From positions 124,001 to 188,000 of the forward strand of contig NZ_CDDB01000001.1 in the NCBI RefSeq assembly GCF_000820105.1: a DNA stretch of 64,000 bases, given 5' to 3'. Both the position numbers and the translations under genes were made by a program. The notes under the pieces were generated by a model. The model saw only the letters and a list, made by a program, of their open reading frames with translations, searched no databases and had not been told where the DNA came from. Below, piece after piece: positions 29,557-39,756 of the stretch. Every line of letters starts with the position of its first letter. The stretch's first letter is position 1. Source of the stretch: Aeromonas schubertii. Lineage in GTDB: Bacteria > Pseudomonadota > Gammaproteobacteria > Enterobacterales > Aeromonadaceae.

Positions 29557-29896
29557 ATCCTCGCAGGGGGAGCCAGCGCCCGCTATGATGGCGGCAGGCG
29601 GTATCCTGCCAAGTCTGATGGCGAGTACCGATGTAGAGATCTTCCCGGTAGTCGCGACAGTAGAGGCCACTTTGTTGGCGGAACGTCCGAAGGGGAGTGA
29701 TGCTACCAAAGTGGCGGTTCTCTACATTGCTCCAGGTGAGCGTCTCCCCTTTGGAACGCTCCTGCAGCGCTTGTTGCAATGTCTGGTTGGCAAGGCGTAC
29801 ATCCGCCTCATTCATCTCCTGATACAGGGGAGGCTGATTTTGATTGGCACATGCTGCCAGCCAGAGAGCCAGTAATGGGATCAGCGTTCGCATCAT
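29555..29896 (-). CDS. Small lipoprotein, RT0821/Lpp0805 surface-antigen-like
   Basis: 113 residues with a lipoprotein signal ending in WLAAC. The C-terminal half (SGLYCRDYREDLYIG through TACRHHSGRWLPL, two conserved Cys) resembles the C-terminal domain of the 17-kDa-antigen/RT0821-Lpp0805 family of outer-membrane lipoproteins. It begins 6 bp after the stop of the Hint-protein gene, so the two form an operon. That pairing suggests a shared envelope role. No enzymatic motif is visible. Confidence 0.72.
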   Translation of the reverse strand: MMRTLIPLLALWLAACANQNQPPLYQEMNEADVRLANQTLQQALQERSKGETLTWSNVENRHFGSITPLRTFRQQSGLYCRDYREDLYIGTRHQTWQDTACRHHSGRWLPLRG

Positions 29897-29902
29897 CTTC
29901 TC

Positions 29903-30979
29903 CTATTGCTTAAAACCGCTCTCGAGCGCTTGCCTTTCCTGCTCATCGTCGAGGGTACCATCCCCCCTCAGCTTATTGCCGCCGGCGTCGAGGTCGCTGC
30001 CGTTATCGTCGAGGGTGCCATCCCCCCTTAATGTGTTGCCGTTGGCATCGATGGCTTCGCCGGGATTATCTGCTAACCCATTGCCGAGTCCGCGGCCAGC
30101 TGCGTGACGTGCTCCTCCTCCATGGCGTTCACCACCGGCGTGGTGTTCACCGCCAGCATGGTGCTCGCCTCCTGCATGTTCCCCTTCGCCATGGGTGCCG
30201 TCATCGTGACCGTCATGATGACTGCCGCCATCGCTGTCGCTTCCTCCGCCGTCACTGCCGCTGCTGCCGCCATCGCTGTCGCTTCCTCCGCCGTCACTGC
30301 CGCTGCTGCCGCCATCGCTGTCGCTTCCTCCTCCGTCACTGCCACTGCTGCCTCCACCACCGCCTTCACCATCTTTGTTATGGACCACGAGATCCTGGGC
30401 GAAATAGGTGTGGTCGCCATCCAGCCTGAGGTTGAATAGCGGGGTGAGAGGGTCAGTCTTGAGCTGATAGAGGGTGGTGAGCGGGATCTCGTCAGGCTCC
30501 GGTGAGAGGGCGAGAGCCCCCTCTTCACAAGCCTGTGAGCTCCAACCTTGCAACACCATGCCACAAAGCAGGGGGCGCACGTTCAGGCTTCGATTTTCCT
30601 GTCGGGTCATGGCGGGATGAATGGCTGCCCAGCCATGTCGGGTCAGGAAGGGGTGTTCGGCCGTAAAAAACGGCGCCAGCCCATTGAGGCCGTAGAGTAG
30701 CCGGTTACCCAGTATGACGTACTCCACCGCCAGGACTCGGTTACTCCTTCCTGTGGCGGACATCACCCGATCACCGGCGCGCAGGGTCGCAATTGCCCTG
30801 CGTGAGCCATCGCTCATTCGCACCTGGGTGTCGCCGGTAAAACAGCACTTGGCAAAGGCCGCATTGGGTTGCCAGTGTCCCTGCTCGAAGTCATAGGTGA
30901 CCGGCATCGCGTAGAGGGCCAAGGCGATTGCACCACTGAGTAACAAATGGCGCCGAGACAGGGGGTGACGGGTTTTCAT
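29903..30979 (-). CDS. Tat-exported Hint (intein-like) domain protein with Gly/Ser/Asp- and His-rich tail
   Basis: 358 residues. The N-terminus has a twin-arginine signal (SRRHLLLSG, Arg9-Arg10) and a hydrophobic stretch. A Hint domain follows: Cys46 in CCFTGDTQV (block A), FFTAEHPF with Thr106 and His109 (block B), and NLRLDGDHTYFAQDLVVHN ending at His200-Asn201 (blocks F/G). Residue +1 is Lys202, not Cys/Ser/Thr, so cleavage rather than splicing is expected, as in bacterial intein-like domains. Residues 203-358 are low complexity: three SSGSDGGGSDSDGG repeats, a His/Gly-rich stretch and two copies of LRGDGTLDD. A lipoprotein gene follows 6 bp downstream. Function is unknown. Confidence 0.8.
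   Translation of the reverse strand: MKTRHPLSRRHLLLSGAIALALYAMPVTYDFEQGHWQPNAAFAKCCFTGDTQVRMSDGSRRAIATLRAGDRVMSATGRSNRVLAVEYVILGNRLLYGLNGLAPFFTAEHPFLTRHGWAAIHPAMTRQENRSLNVRPLLCGMVLQGWSSQACEEGALALSPEPDEIPLTTLYQLKTDPLTPLFNLRLDGDHTYFAQDLVVHNKDGEGGGGGSSGSDGGGSDSDGGSSGSDGGGSDSDGGSSGSDGGGSDSDGGSHHDGHDDGTHGEGEHAGGEHHAGGEHHAGGERHGGGARHAAGRGLGNGLADNPGEAIDANGNTLRGDGTLDDNGSDLDAGGNKLRGDGTLDDEQERQALESGFKQ
30225..30350 (-). repeat. Three tandem 42-bp repeats inside the Hint gene
   Basis: Starts at 30225, 30267 and 30309 give an exact 42-bp period. Each copy encodes the 14-residue unit SSGSDGGGSDSDGG; the third differs by two bases. It is in frame and not CRISPR-like because there are no spacers. Confidence 0.9.
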
Positions 30980-31057
30980 GACATATCCTCACCTCAGCAG
31001 AGTCGTAACCTGGAGTATAGGAGAGGAGGGAAAGATCACTGGGTGGCAGCAAAACGA

Positions 31058-31086
31058 TTGGCAAGTGAGATTAAAGTGCGTAAAAT
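31058..31086 (+). promoter_or_regulatory. Candidate sigma-70 promoter for uraA
   Basis: TTGGCA (31058-31063), 17-bp spacer, TAAAAT (31081-31086). It would give a leader of about 170 nt before the uraA start, containing several inverted repeats, including GATGTT-TTT-AACATC at 31223-31237. Confidence 0.5.
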
Positions 31087-31261
31087 AGCGTTCTCGATGC
31101 TTGCAGCAACGAATCCCCTCCAAAATAGCGGTTTCATGCCCCCCGCAAGCAGGAAGTGATGGTCATTCAGGCAATGATGCCGATGCACATCACGAAAAAT
31201 TCCTGAGTCGAATAGAAAGATGATGTTTTTAACATCTTCGACGAAAAATCCAAGGATGCAC

Positions 31262-32500
31262 ATGTTTTCCCACATAAAGCAAAGTGTCGCCGGGCTCCAG
31301 ATCCTGTTCGTGGCCTTTGGCGCCATGGTGCTGGTGCCCCTGCTGACCGGACTCAACCCCTCGATGGCGCTGCTTGGCGCCGGTGTCGGCACCCTCTTGT
31401 TCCAGCTCTGCACCCGTCGCCAGGTTCCCATCTTCCTTGGCTCCAGCTTCGCCTTTATCGCTCCCATCATCTATGCCACCCAGACCTGGGGACTGCCCTC
31501 CACCATGTTTGGGCTGTTTGCCGCCGGTTTCATGTACTTCATTCTGGCCGGCATCATCCGGGTGCGTGGCATGGGACTGGTAAACCGCCTGTTGCCTCCC
31601 GTGGTCATTGGCCCCGTGATCATGGTGATCGGTCTGTCGGTGGCCCAGGTGGCGTGCAACATGGCCATGGGCCGCGCCGGTGGCGAGCAGGTGATGCCCC
31701 TCTCCACCGCCCTGACCCTCGCCGGCATCTCGCTGGCCGTGACCCTGATCGCCGCCGTCTTCTGCAAGGGCTGGGTCAAGCTTATTCCGATCTTGAGCGG
31801 TGTGGTGGCGGGCTATGTGGCCGCCGTGTTGATGGGAGAGGTGAACTTCGACGGTATGGTGAGCGCCCCCTGGCTGGCCATGCCCCACTTCGTGACTCCC
31901 GAGGTCAACTGGGCCGCCGCGCTGTTTATGTTGCCGGTGGCCATCGCCCCTTGCATCGAGCACATCGGCGGCGTGCTGGCCATCGGTGGTGTGACAGGCA
32001 AGGATTACACCAAGGAGCCGGGTCTGCATCGCACCCTGGCCGGTGATGGCTTCGGCGTTTGCTTCGCCGGCCTGATCGGTGGTCCCCCCGTCACCACCTA
32101 TGCCGAAGTGACCGGCGCCGTGATGATCACCCGCAACTTCAACCCGGTGACCATGACCTGGGCCGCCGTGTTTGCCATCATCCTGGCCTTCTTCGGCAAG
32201 TTCAACGCCCTGCTCACCTCCATCCCCATGCCGGTGATGGGTGGCATCATGCTGCTGCTGTTCGGATCCATCGCCGCCATCGGTCTCAAGACCCTGGTCG
32301 AGTCCAAGGTAGATCTGGGTCTGGCGCGTAACATCGCCATCGTCGCCATCACCCTGACCGTCGGCATCGGCTCTCTGGAGATGAAGATCGGTGACTTTGC
32401 CCTGGCCGGTGTCGGCCTGGCATCGATTGCCGCCATCTTGCTCAACCTCATCCTGCCGATGCACTCCGAGCAGGGGGAGATGGCCTCGGCCCGCGACTAA
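31262..32500 (+). CDS. uraA: Uracil permease (uracil:H+ symporter)
   Basis: 412 residues of mostly membrane helices (about 14) in the nucleobase-ascorbate transporter family. Diagnostic parts: LQILFVAFGAMVLVPLLTGL in TM1, FLGSSFAFIAP in TM3, IAPCIEHIGGVLAIGGVTGKDY around TM8 with the uracil-binding Glu, and GGPPVTTYAEVTG in TM10. The start at 31262 follows AAGGA with 5 bp spacing; upstream ATGs at 31220 and 31256 lack good sites. Transcription probably begins at the promoter at 31058-31086. It ends at a strong terminator before the convergent oxyR. Confidence 0.93.
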   Translation: MFSHIKQSVAGLQILFVAFGAMVLVPLLTGLNPSMALLGAGVGTLLFQLCTRRQVPIFLGSSFAFIAPIIYATQTWGLPSTMFGLFAAGFMYFILAGIIRVRGMGLVNRLLPPVVIGPVIMVIGLSVAQVACNMAMGRAGGEQVMPLSTALTLAGISLAVTLIAAVFCKGWVKLIPILSGVVAGYVAAVLMGEVNFDGMVSAPWLAMPHFVTPEVNWAAALFMLPVAIAPCIEHIGGVLAIGGVTGKDYTKEPGLHRTLAGDGFGVCFAGLIGGPPVTTYAEVTGAVMITRNFNPVTMTWAAVFAIILAFFGKFNALLTSIPMPVMGGIMLLLFGSIAAIGLKTLVESKVDLGLARNIAIVAITLTVGIGSLEMKIGDFALAGVGLASIAAILLNLILPMHSEQGEMASARD

Positions 32501-32519
32501 GCGAGATGAGTGCCAATGC

Positions 32520-32550
32520 AAAGAAGCCACCTCAGGGTGGCTTCTTTCGT
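32520..32550. terminator. Bidirectional terminator between uraA and oxyR
   Basis: A perfect 12-bp stem aaagaagccacc / ggtggcttcttt with loop tcag. The A-rich and T-rich stem ends suit termination from both sides. Confidence 0.8.
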
Positions 32551-32556
32551 TAGGGG

Positions 32557-33483
32557 TCAGGCAGGTACGACCTCTTGACTGGTCGGACAGACAAGGGGCT
32601 TGAGCAGCTCGGCCAACTTGTAGAAGGTCTGCACCCGGGTGGTGCTGGGGCGCCAGACCAGGCCAATCTCCCGGGAGGCTTGCTCCCCCGGCGGCTGGAT
32701 GGCGATGAGATCGCTGTTGTTGAGGATACCTGCATCGATGGCCATCTGCGGCAGGAAGGTGGTGCCAAGGCCGGCGCCAACCATCTCGACCAGGGTGTGC
32801 AGGCTGGTGGCCGCAAAGGGGTTGATCTTATCCTTGTCACGCAGGCGGCAGGCGCTGACCGCATGATCGGTCAGGCAGTGCTCCCGCTCGAGCAGGAAGA
32901 TGCTCTGGTTGGGCAGCTCGCGATAGTCGAGCGGCATGTGCAGGCGGTCGGCCATCTCCTGGCGCATCACCATCTTGAAAGGATCGCTGCCGACCGACTT
33001 GCAGTGAAAACCGCCCACGTCGATGGGCAGGGCCAGGATCAGCAGATCCAGCTCCCCTTGCTCGAGCAGCTTGAGCAGGTTGGCGGTGGTGTCTTCGCGC
33101 AGCAGCAGCTCCAGCTCGGGATAGCTCTGTCCACACGCCTTGACCAACCGGCTCAGGAGGAAGGGGGCTATGGTGGGAATGCAACCCAGGCGAATCATCC
33201 CCTGCATCACCCCGCCCTGATGCTGCCCCAGCTCCATCATGTCGCGGGCATCGGAGAGCAACCTGCGCGCCCGCTCGACGATCTCGCTGCCGATGGGGGT
33301 CATGATGAAGCTCTTGTGATCCCGCTCGACCAGTTGCAGGTTCATCATCTCTTCGAGGTTCTGGATGCCGGTACTGAGGGTGGATTGGCTCACATGGCAT
33401 GCCTTGGCGGCACGGTTAAAGTTCTTCTGCTCGTCCAGGGCGACGAGGTACTGCAGCTGTTTCAGGCTTGGCCAACGTTGCAT
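32557..33483 (-). CDS. oxyR: Hydrogen-peroxide-sensing LysR-type regulator
   Basis: 308 residues. The N-terminal winged helix (LKQLQYLVALDEQKNFNRAA, VSQSTLSTGI) is that of OxyR. The redox pair is present: Cys203 (REHCLTDH) and Cys212 (VSACRL), equivalent to E. coli Cys199/Cys208, with the same 9-residue spacing. The disulfide switches on peroxide-defence genes. It is divergent from a 2-Cys peroxiredoxin gene with 147 bp between them, the classical OxyR target arrangement. Confidence 0.95.
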   Translation of the reverse strand: MQRWPSLKQLQYLVALDEQKNFNRAAKACHVSQSTLSTGIQNLEEMMNLQLVERDHKSFIMTPIGSEIVERARRLLSDARDMMELGQHQGGVMQGMIRLGCIPTIAPFLLSRLVKACGQSYPELELLLREDTTANLLKLLEQGELDLLILALPIDVGGFHCKSVGSDPFKMVMRQEMADRLHMPLDYRELPNQSIFLLEREHCLTDHAVSACRLRDKDKINPFAATSLHTLVEMVGAGLGTTFLPQMAIDAGILNNSDLIAIQPPGEQASREIGLVWRPSTTRVQTFYKLAELLKPLVCPTSQEVVPA

Positions 33484-33533
33484 AGAGTAAACCGATTAAT
33501 GCTATCTAAATAATTCCATTTCACTAATTTAAC

Positions 33534-33558
33534 ACCGGGACTATATTATTGTCCCGGT
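33534..33558. promoter_or_regulatory. Inverted repeat in the oxyR-peroxiredoxin intergenic region
   Basis: ACCGGGAC (33534-33541) and GTCCCGGT (33551-33558) form a perfect 8-bp inverted repeat around an AT-rich 9-nt loop. It could be a leader hairpin or an operator. An exact OxyR motif could not be aligned by eye, though AT-rich half-sites lie at about 33490-33530. Confidence 0.35.
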
Positions 33559-33630
33559 CAACGTTGAGTCGCTTCAAACGAAACATGGCTCGGCGTATGA
33601 ATCGCAACTCTAATCGATGAGGATACGAAT

Positions 33631-34233
33631 ATGGTACTGGTAGGCCGTCCCGCTCCCGATTTTACCGCCGCCGCCGTCATGGGTAGTGGCGAAATCGTCG
33701 ACAGCTTCAATCTCTCTTCCCATATCAAAGGCAAGCCGGCAGTTCTGTTCTTCTATCCCCTGGACTTCACCTTTGTCTGCCCCTCCGAGCTCATCGCCTT
33801 CGATCACCGCTATGCCGAGTTCAAGGCCCGTGGTGTAGAAGTGATCGGCGTCTCTATCGACTCTCAGTTCAGCCACAACGCCTGGCGTAACACCAAGATC
33901 GAAGACGGTGGCATCGGCCCGGTGAAGTACCCGCTGGTTGCCGACGTCAAGCACGACATCTGCAAGGCCTATGACGTAGAGCATCCGGAGGCCGGTGTTG
34001 CCTTCCGTGGCTCCTTCCTGATCGACAAGGATGGCGTCGTGCGTCATCAGGTCGTCAACGATCTGCCGCTGGGCCGTAACATCGACGAGATGCTGCGCAT
34101 GGTCGATGCCCTGCAATTCCACGAAGAGCACGGCGAAGTGTGCCCGGCTCAGTGGGAGAAGGGTAAGCAGGGTATGCAGGCTTCCACCGAAGGCGTGGCC
34201 AAGTACCTCAAGGAAAACGCCTCCAGCCTGTAA
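33631..34233 (+). CDS. Typical 2-Cys peroxiredoxin (AhpC/TSA family)
   Basis: 200 residues. Peroxidatic Cys in FTFVCPSE (Cys51), resolving Cys in EVCPAQW near residue 171, and Thr48 and Arg of the active site are present. It reduces H2O2 and organic peroxides using thioredoxin or AhpF. No ahpF gene adjoins. Divergent oxyR suggests OxyR-dependent induction. A strong terminator at 34251-34277 follows, so it is monocistronic. Confidence 0.93.
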   Translation: MVLVGRPAPDFTAAAVMGSGEIVDSFNLSSHIKGKPAVLFFYPLDFTFVCPSELIAFDHRYAEFKARGVEVIGVSIDSQFSHNAWRNTKIEDGGIGPVKYPLVADVKHDICKAYDVEHPEAGVAFRGSFLIDKDGVVRHQVVNDLPLGRNIDEMLRMVDALQFHEEHGEVCPAQWEKGKQGMQASTEGVAKYLKENASSL

Positions 34234-34250
34234 GGCTTGCGAGACGAAAA

Positions 34251-34277
34251 ACCGGAGCCATGGGCTCCGGTTTTTTT
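34251..34277 (+). terminator. Terminator after the peroxiredoxin gene
   Basis: A perfect 9-bp stem accggagcc / ggctccggt with loop atg is followed by seven T. Confidence 0.88.
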
Positions 34278-34288
34278 ATGGACGAAGG

Positions 34289-34431
34289 TCAATCCTCCTC
34301 ATCGTCCTTGACCTCGCGGATCTTGTCCTTGTATTTGGGCAGCTCCTTCTCAAGGCGACGCATATCTTTGATTGCGTTAAGAAAGACCCCAAGTACAAAG
34401 AGCAGGGGGATGCCAATCCACAGCCACAGGT

Positions 34432-34435
<4 letters not shown>
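34289..34435 (-). CDS. Small single-pass membrane protein, DUF2897-like
   Basis: 48 residues: MNLWLWIGIPLLFVLGVF forms one membrane helix, followed by a charged tail (MRRLEKELPKYKDKIR, then acidic EDDEED-like end). The ATG overlaps the stop of the M15 peptidase gene (ATGA) and a GGAGGAGG-like site precedes it, so translation is well supported. I associate it with DUF2897 from memory. Its location suggests a cell-envelope accessory role, which is unproven. Confidence 0.7.
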
Positions 34436-36592
<2,157 letters not shown>

Positions 36593-36657
36593 TGTGTTCT
36601 CCACTTACTCTCCTCGAAGCGACCGATTCTGGCATCGGCAGGGCGGCCAGGCAACCG

Positions 36658-37578
36658 TCACACGGTCTGCAGATCGGCGCACCAGCGTCTTAGTCTGCCC
36701 GAGAACCAGTTAAGCAGTGCGTCTCCTTCATCCCGCCGGTGGCGGATCTGGCTGATGGCAAAGCGTGGCAGCGGGAAGAGGGTCGCTATCTCGGTCAGCT
36801 CCAGATGCTCCATCAGGGGGGCGAGCACCCGGGCTGGCGAGGTGAGCAGCAGCCCCGAGCGAGAGAGGATAAAGGGAGCCGAGAGAAAACTCTGCACGAT
36901 GAGCTGGGTGTGACGTTTGAACCCCTCCCGGAGCAGGATCTCGTCGAGGACCCCCCCCTCCGAGCCACGCGGGGCAACCAGCAGGTGATCGGCGTTGGCA
37001 AAGGCCTCGTAGTCGATCCGTTGGCCCGCGCAGGGGTGCTGCCTGCTGGCTACACAGATCAGCCGGTCCTCGAGCAGGCGAATCAGCTCGAAGCGGCTGG
37101 GCACCTCATCTTGCTTGGTAATGACCATGCTCACCGTGCCCTCGTCGAGCAGGCGCTCATAATCGGCGCCGAGGGGCATGATATGAAGGGTGAGGTGAGG
37201 GGCCTCCTGATGGAGCTGCTCGATGAGGCCGGGCAGGATCACGTACTCCATATAGGTGTGAGCGGCGATGCGCAGGGTACCGGTAAATTCGGTGGGCTCG
37301 GGCGGCGCCGGTGGGAGCAGGGTCTGCTCGACCGACTGCAATATCTCGCGCAGGGGTTGTCGCAGCAGCAGAGCCTTGGCGGTCGGCTCCATTCCCTGGG
37401 GGGTCCGCACCAGCAGGGGATCGTCATACATGGTGCGCAGCCGGGCCAGTGCACGACTCACGGCGGGTTGGCTCATGGCCAGTCGCTCGGCTGCCTTGGT
37501 GGTGTTGCACTCATCGAGCAGCACCTTAAGGATCACCAACAGGTTGAGGTCAAGTCCTCGTAAATTCGTTTTGTGCAT
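36658..37578 (-). CDS. LysR-family transcriptional regulator
   Basis: 306 residues. HTH: LLVILKVLLDECNTTKAAERLAMSQPAVSRALARLR. The short N-terminal GLDLNLLVI and LLVRTPQGMEPTAKA resemble the NodD/LeuO/PcpR-type LysR group. A periplasmic-binding-like effector domain follows. No divergent or adjacent target is clear: the upstream 470 bp hold no supported protein gene but do hold hairpins. Confidence 0.88.
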   Translation of the reverse strand: MHKTNLRGLDLNLLVILKVLLDECNTTKAAERLAMSQPAVSRALARLRTMYDDPLLVRTPQGMEPTAKALLLRQPLREILQSVEQTLLPPAPPEPTEFTGTLRIAAHTYMEYVILPGLIEQLHQEAPHLTLHIMPLGADYERLLDEGTVSMVITKQDEVPSRFELIRLLEDRLICVASRQHPCAGQRIDYEAFANADHLLVAPRGSEGGVLDEILLREGFKRHTQLIVQSFLSAPFILSRSGLLLTSPARVLAPLMEHLELTEIATLFPLPRFAISQIRHRRDEGDALLNWFSGRLRRWCADLQTV

Positions 37579-37605
37579 AATGTAATGCTAATAAATCATT
37601 TCCTT

Positions 37606-37800
37606 AAGTGGGGACTCCACTTTAGTCTCTTTCACCGTCGAATGTCAGCATGGTTCCTTTGCGGCCTCTGCCGTGGAGGAGGTGTGATGGTCATCGCTCC
37701 CCAAGCGTGGTGCCGGGGAGTGGTGAGTCGACAGCCTGAACTCTTTCTCCGGGAAACCGGAGTGTTGCTTGCTTTACCCCGCCCAGTGGCGGGGTTTTTT
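37606..37800 (+). ncRNA. Candidate small structured RNA ending in a Rho-independent terminator
   Basis: Seen: stem AAGTGG / CCACTT with loop GGACT at 37606-37622; CTCCCC pairing with GGGGAG around 37700-37723; stem CTCCGG-GAAA-CCGGAG (a GNRA tetraloop) at 37747-37762; and terminator CCCCGCC-CAGT-GGCGGGG with six T at 37777-37800. The cluster of stable hairpins with a terminator but no ORF suggests a free-standing RNA. No known family was recognised and no strong promoter was identified. Confidence 0.4.
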
Positions 37801-37988
37801 CTGCGCTTCTCCCGGGCCCGCTGCTCCTCCCCTTTTCGATCTCTTTCACGATACCGATGCGCTATTCGTGTGCAATTGGCCGTTTTCTGGTATCAAGGAG
37901 TGGCATCACAGGTCGTGATGTTGTTCAAATGAGCTTCGATTTTAAGGAAAGGTTGAATTTTTGTGTGTTTTTCCGTTTTTTCTTTACG

Positions 37989-37994
37989 TATAAT
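37989..37994 (+). promoter_or_regulatory. Candidate -10 element for ndk
   Basis: TATAAT, 55 bp before the ndk start, downstream of a T-rich tract; the -35 element is not clear. Confidence 0.45.
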
Positions 37995-38048
37995 CGCGCC
38001 CGCAAACGGATTACAACAAGAACCCTCTGCAGTTAAGGAAAGAACATA

Positions 38049-38477
38049 ATGGCTATCGAACGTACCTTCTCCATCGTCAAGCCGGATGCCGTCAGCAAGA
38101 ACCTGATCGGTGCCATCTACAACCGTTTTGAAACCGCCGGCCTGCGTATTGTTGCCGCCAAGATGCTGCACATGACCCGTGAACAGGCCATGGGCTTCTA
38201 TGCCGAGCACGAAGGTAAGCCCTTCTTCGAGGGTCTGGTCAACTTCATGACCTCCGGTCCCGTCATGGTACAGGTGCTGGAAGGCGAAGAGGCCATCCGC
38301 CGTCACCGCGAGATCATGGGTGCCACCAACCCGAAAGAGGCCCTGGCCGGCACCCTGCGCGCCTGCTTCGCCGAGAGCATCGATCGCAACGCCGTACACG
38401 GCTCCGACGCCCCGGCCTCTGCCGCTCGCGAGATCGCCTATTTCTTCGGTGACAACGAAATCTGCCCGCGCGGTTAA
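38049..38477 (+). CDS. ndk: Nucleoside diphosphate kinase
   Basis: 142 residues (E. coli 143). It transfers the gamma-phosphate between nucleoside triphosphates and diphosphates. Seen: [14 protein letters not shown] with the ATP-contact Lys, and the active-site histidine motif [10 protein letters not shown] (phospho-His near 117). AAGGAAAG precedes the ATG. A terminator follows and ndk sits at the head of the conserved ndk-rlmN-pilW-rodZ-ispG-hisS block. Confidence 0.97.
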   Translation: MAIERTFSIVKPDAVSKNLIGAIYNRFETAGLRIVAAKMLHMTREQAMGFYAEHEGKPFFEGLVNFMTSGPVMVQVLEGEEAIRRHREIMGATNPKEALAGTLRACFAESIDRNAVHGSDAPASAAREIAYFFGDNEICPRG

Positions 38478-38492
38478 TCCGGCGTGGTAACG

Positions 38493-38519
38493 AGGGGGGG
38501 GAGCCTGGGCTCCCCCCCT
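38493..38519 (+). terminator. Terminator after ndk
   Basis: A long G/C stem (aggggggggagc / gctccccccct) with a short loop is followed by TTGCTTTTTC. Confidence 0.75.
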
Positions 38520-38624
38520 TGCTTTTTCTCTATTCCCGGTTGTTCTGTGGGTGGAAAGGCACCACCATTATTTGTACAATGCCGCGCCCTTTTTACGGGG
38601 TCTGTCAATTTGTCTGAGGTTCTG

Positions 38625-39728
38625 ATGAGCGAAATGAAAACCAACCTGCTGGATCTGGATCGCGATGCACTGCGCGCCTTCTTCGTCGAATTGGGCGAAA
38701 AGCCGTTTCGTGCCGATCAGGTGATGAAGTGGATCTATCACTTCGGTTGCGACGATTTCGATCAGATGACCAACGTCAACAAGGTGTTGCGCGAGCGCCT
38801 CAAGGCCATCGCCGAGATCCGCGCCCCCGAGATCAGCCGCGAGCAACGCTCCTCCGATGGCACCATCAAGTGGGCCCTGCAGGTGGGAGATCAGGAGGTC
38901 GAGACTGTCTACATTCCGGAAGAAGATCGCGCCACCCTGTGCGTTTCTTCCCAGGTGGGCTGTGCCCTCGAGTGCAAGTTCTGCTCCACCGCCCAGCAAG
39001 GGTTCAACCGCAACCTGCGGGTCTCCGAGATCATCGGTCAGGTGTGGCGTGCGGCCAAGGTCGTGGGGGGCAAGCGCCCCATCACCAACGTGGTGATGAT
39101 GGGGATGGGTGAGCCCCTGCTCAACCTGGCCAACGTGGTACCGGCCATGAAGCTGATGCTCGATGACTACGGCTTTGGTCTCTCCAAGCGTCGGGTCACC
39201 CTCTCCACCTCCGGGGTGGTGCCGGCACTGGATCTGCTCGGCGAGCAGATCGACGTGGCGCTGGCCATCTCCCTGCACGCGCCCAACGACAAGCTGCGTT
39301 CCGAGATCATGCCGATCAACGATAAATACAACATTGAGGCCTTCCTCGCCGGCGTGCGCCGTTATCTGGAGAAATCCAATGCCAACCAGGGTCGCGTCAC
39401 CGTGGAGTATGTGTTGCTCGATCATATCAATGATGACATGCAGCATGCCCATGAGCTGGCCCAGGCGCTCAAGGATACCCCGAGCAAGATCAACCTGATC
39501 CCCTTCAACCCCTTCCCGGGTAACCCCTATGGCAAGCCGAGCAACAGCCGGATCGATCGCTTCTCCAAGGTGCTGATGGAGTACGGTTTTACCGTGATCG
39601 TGCGAAAGACCCGGGGTGATGATATCGATGCCGCCTGTGGCCAACTGGTCGGCGATGTCATCGACCGTACCAAGCGCACCATGAAAAAGCGGATGCAAGA
39701 AGAGGGTATTTCCGTCAAAATGGTCTAA
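38625..39728 (+). CDS. rlmN: Dual-specificity rRNA/tRNA methyltransferase RlmN
   Basis: 367 residues from [14 protein letters not shown], with TGAGGT upstream. It methylates C2 of A2503 in 23S rRNA and A37 in tRNAs. Radical-SAM cluster CALECKFC (CX3CX2C), the SAM motif MGMGEPLLN, and the mechanistic Cys in DIDAACGQL near the C-terminus are all present. The N-terminal domain [21 protein letters not shown] matches the family. The longer in-frame extension upstream has no ribosome site. Confidence 0.96.
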   Translation: MSEMKTNLLDLDRDALRAFFVELGEKPFRADQVMKWIYHFGCDDFDQMTNVNKVLRERLKAIAEIRAPEISREQRSSDGTIKWALQVGDQEVETVYIPEEDRATLCVSSQVGCALECKFCSTAQQGFNRNLRVSEIIGQVWRAAKVVGGKRPITNVVMMGMGEPLLNLANVVPAMKLMLDDYGFGLSKRRVTLSTSGVVPALDLLGEQIDVALAISLHAPNDKLRSEIMPINDKYNIEAFLAGVRRYLEKSNANQGRVTVEYVLLDHINDDMQHAHELAQALKDTPSKINLIPFNPFPGNPYGKPSNSRIDRFSKVLMEYGFTVIVRKTRGDDIDAACGQLVGDVIDRTKRTMKKRMQEEGISVKMV

Positions 39729-39756
39729 TCTTCAAGCTCTTGCGTTGGGATGGACC

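Larger units (their letters stand above)
37579..38048. other. 470-bp intergenic region between the LysR gene and ndk
   Basis: No protein gene is supported; the frame 37573-37932 has no ribosome site or recognisable product. Contents: clustered hairpins and a Rho-independent terminator at 37606-37800 (listed separately as a possible RNA), then about 190 bp to the ndk -10 element. Confidence 0.55.

Noticed and set aside
30225-30350. CRISPR-like array
   Set aside because: The 42-bp units are contiguous, in frame and have no spacers.
31048-31068. PurR operator before uraA
   Set aside because: Only 8 of 12 conserved positions fit when the central CG is aligned; too weak to claim.
37573-37932. 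119-codon frame upstream of ndk
   Set aside because: No ribosome site, no recognisable domain, and it spans a Rho-independent terminator.
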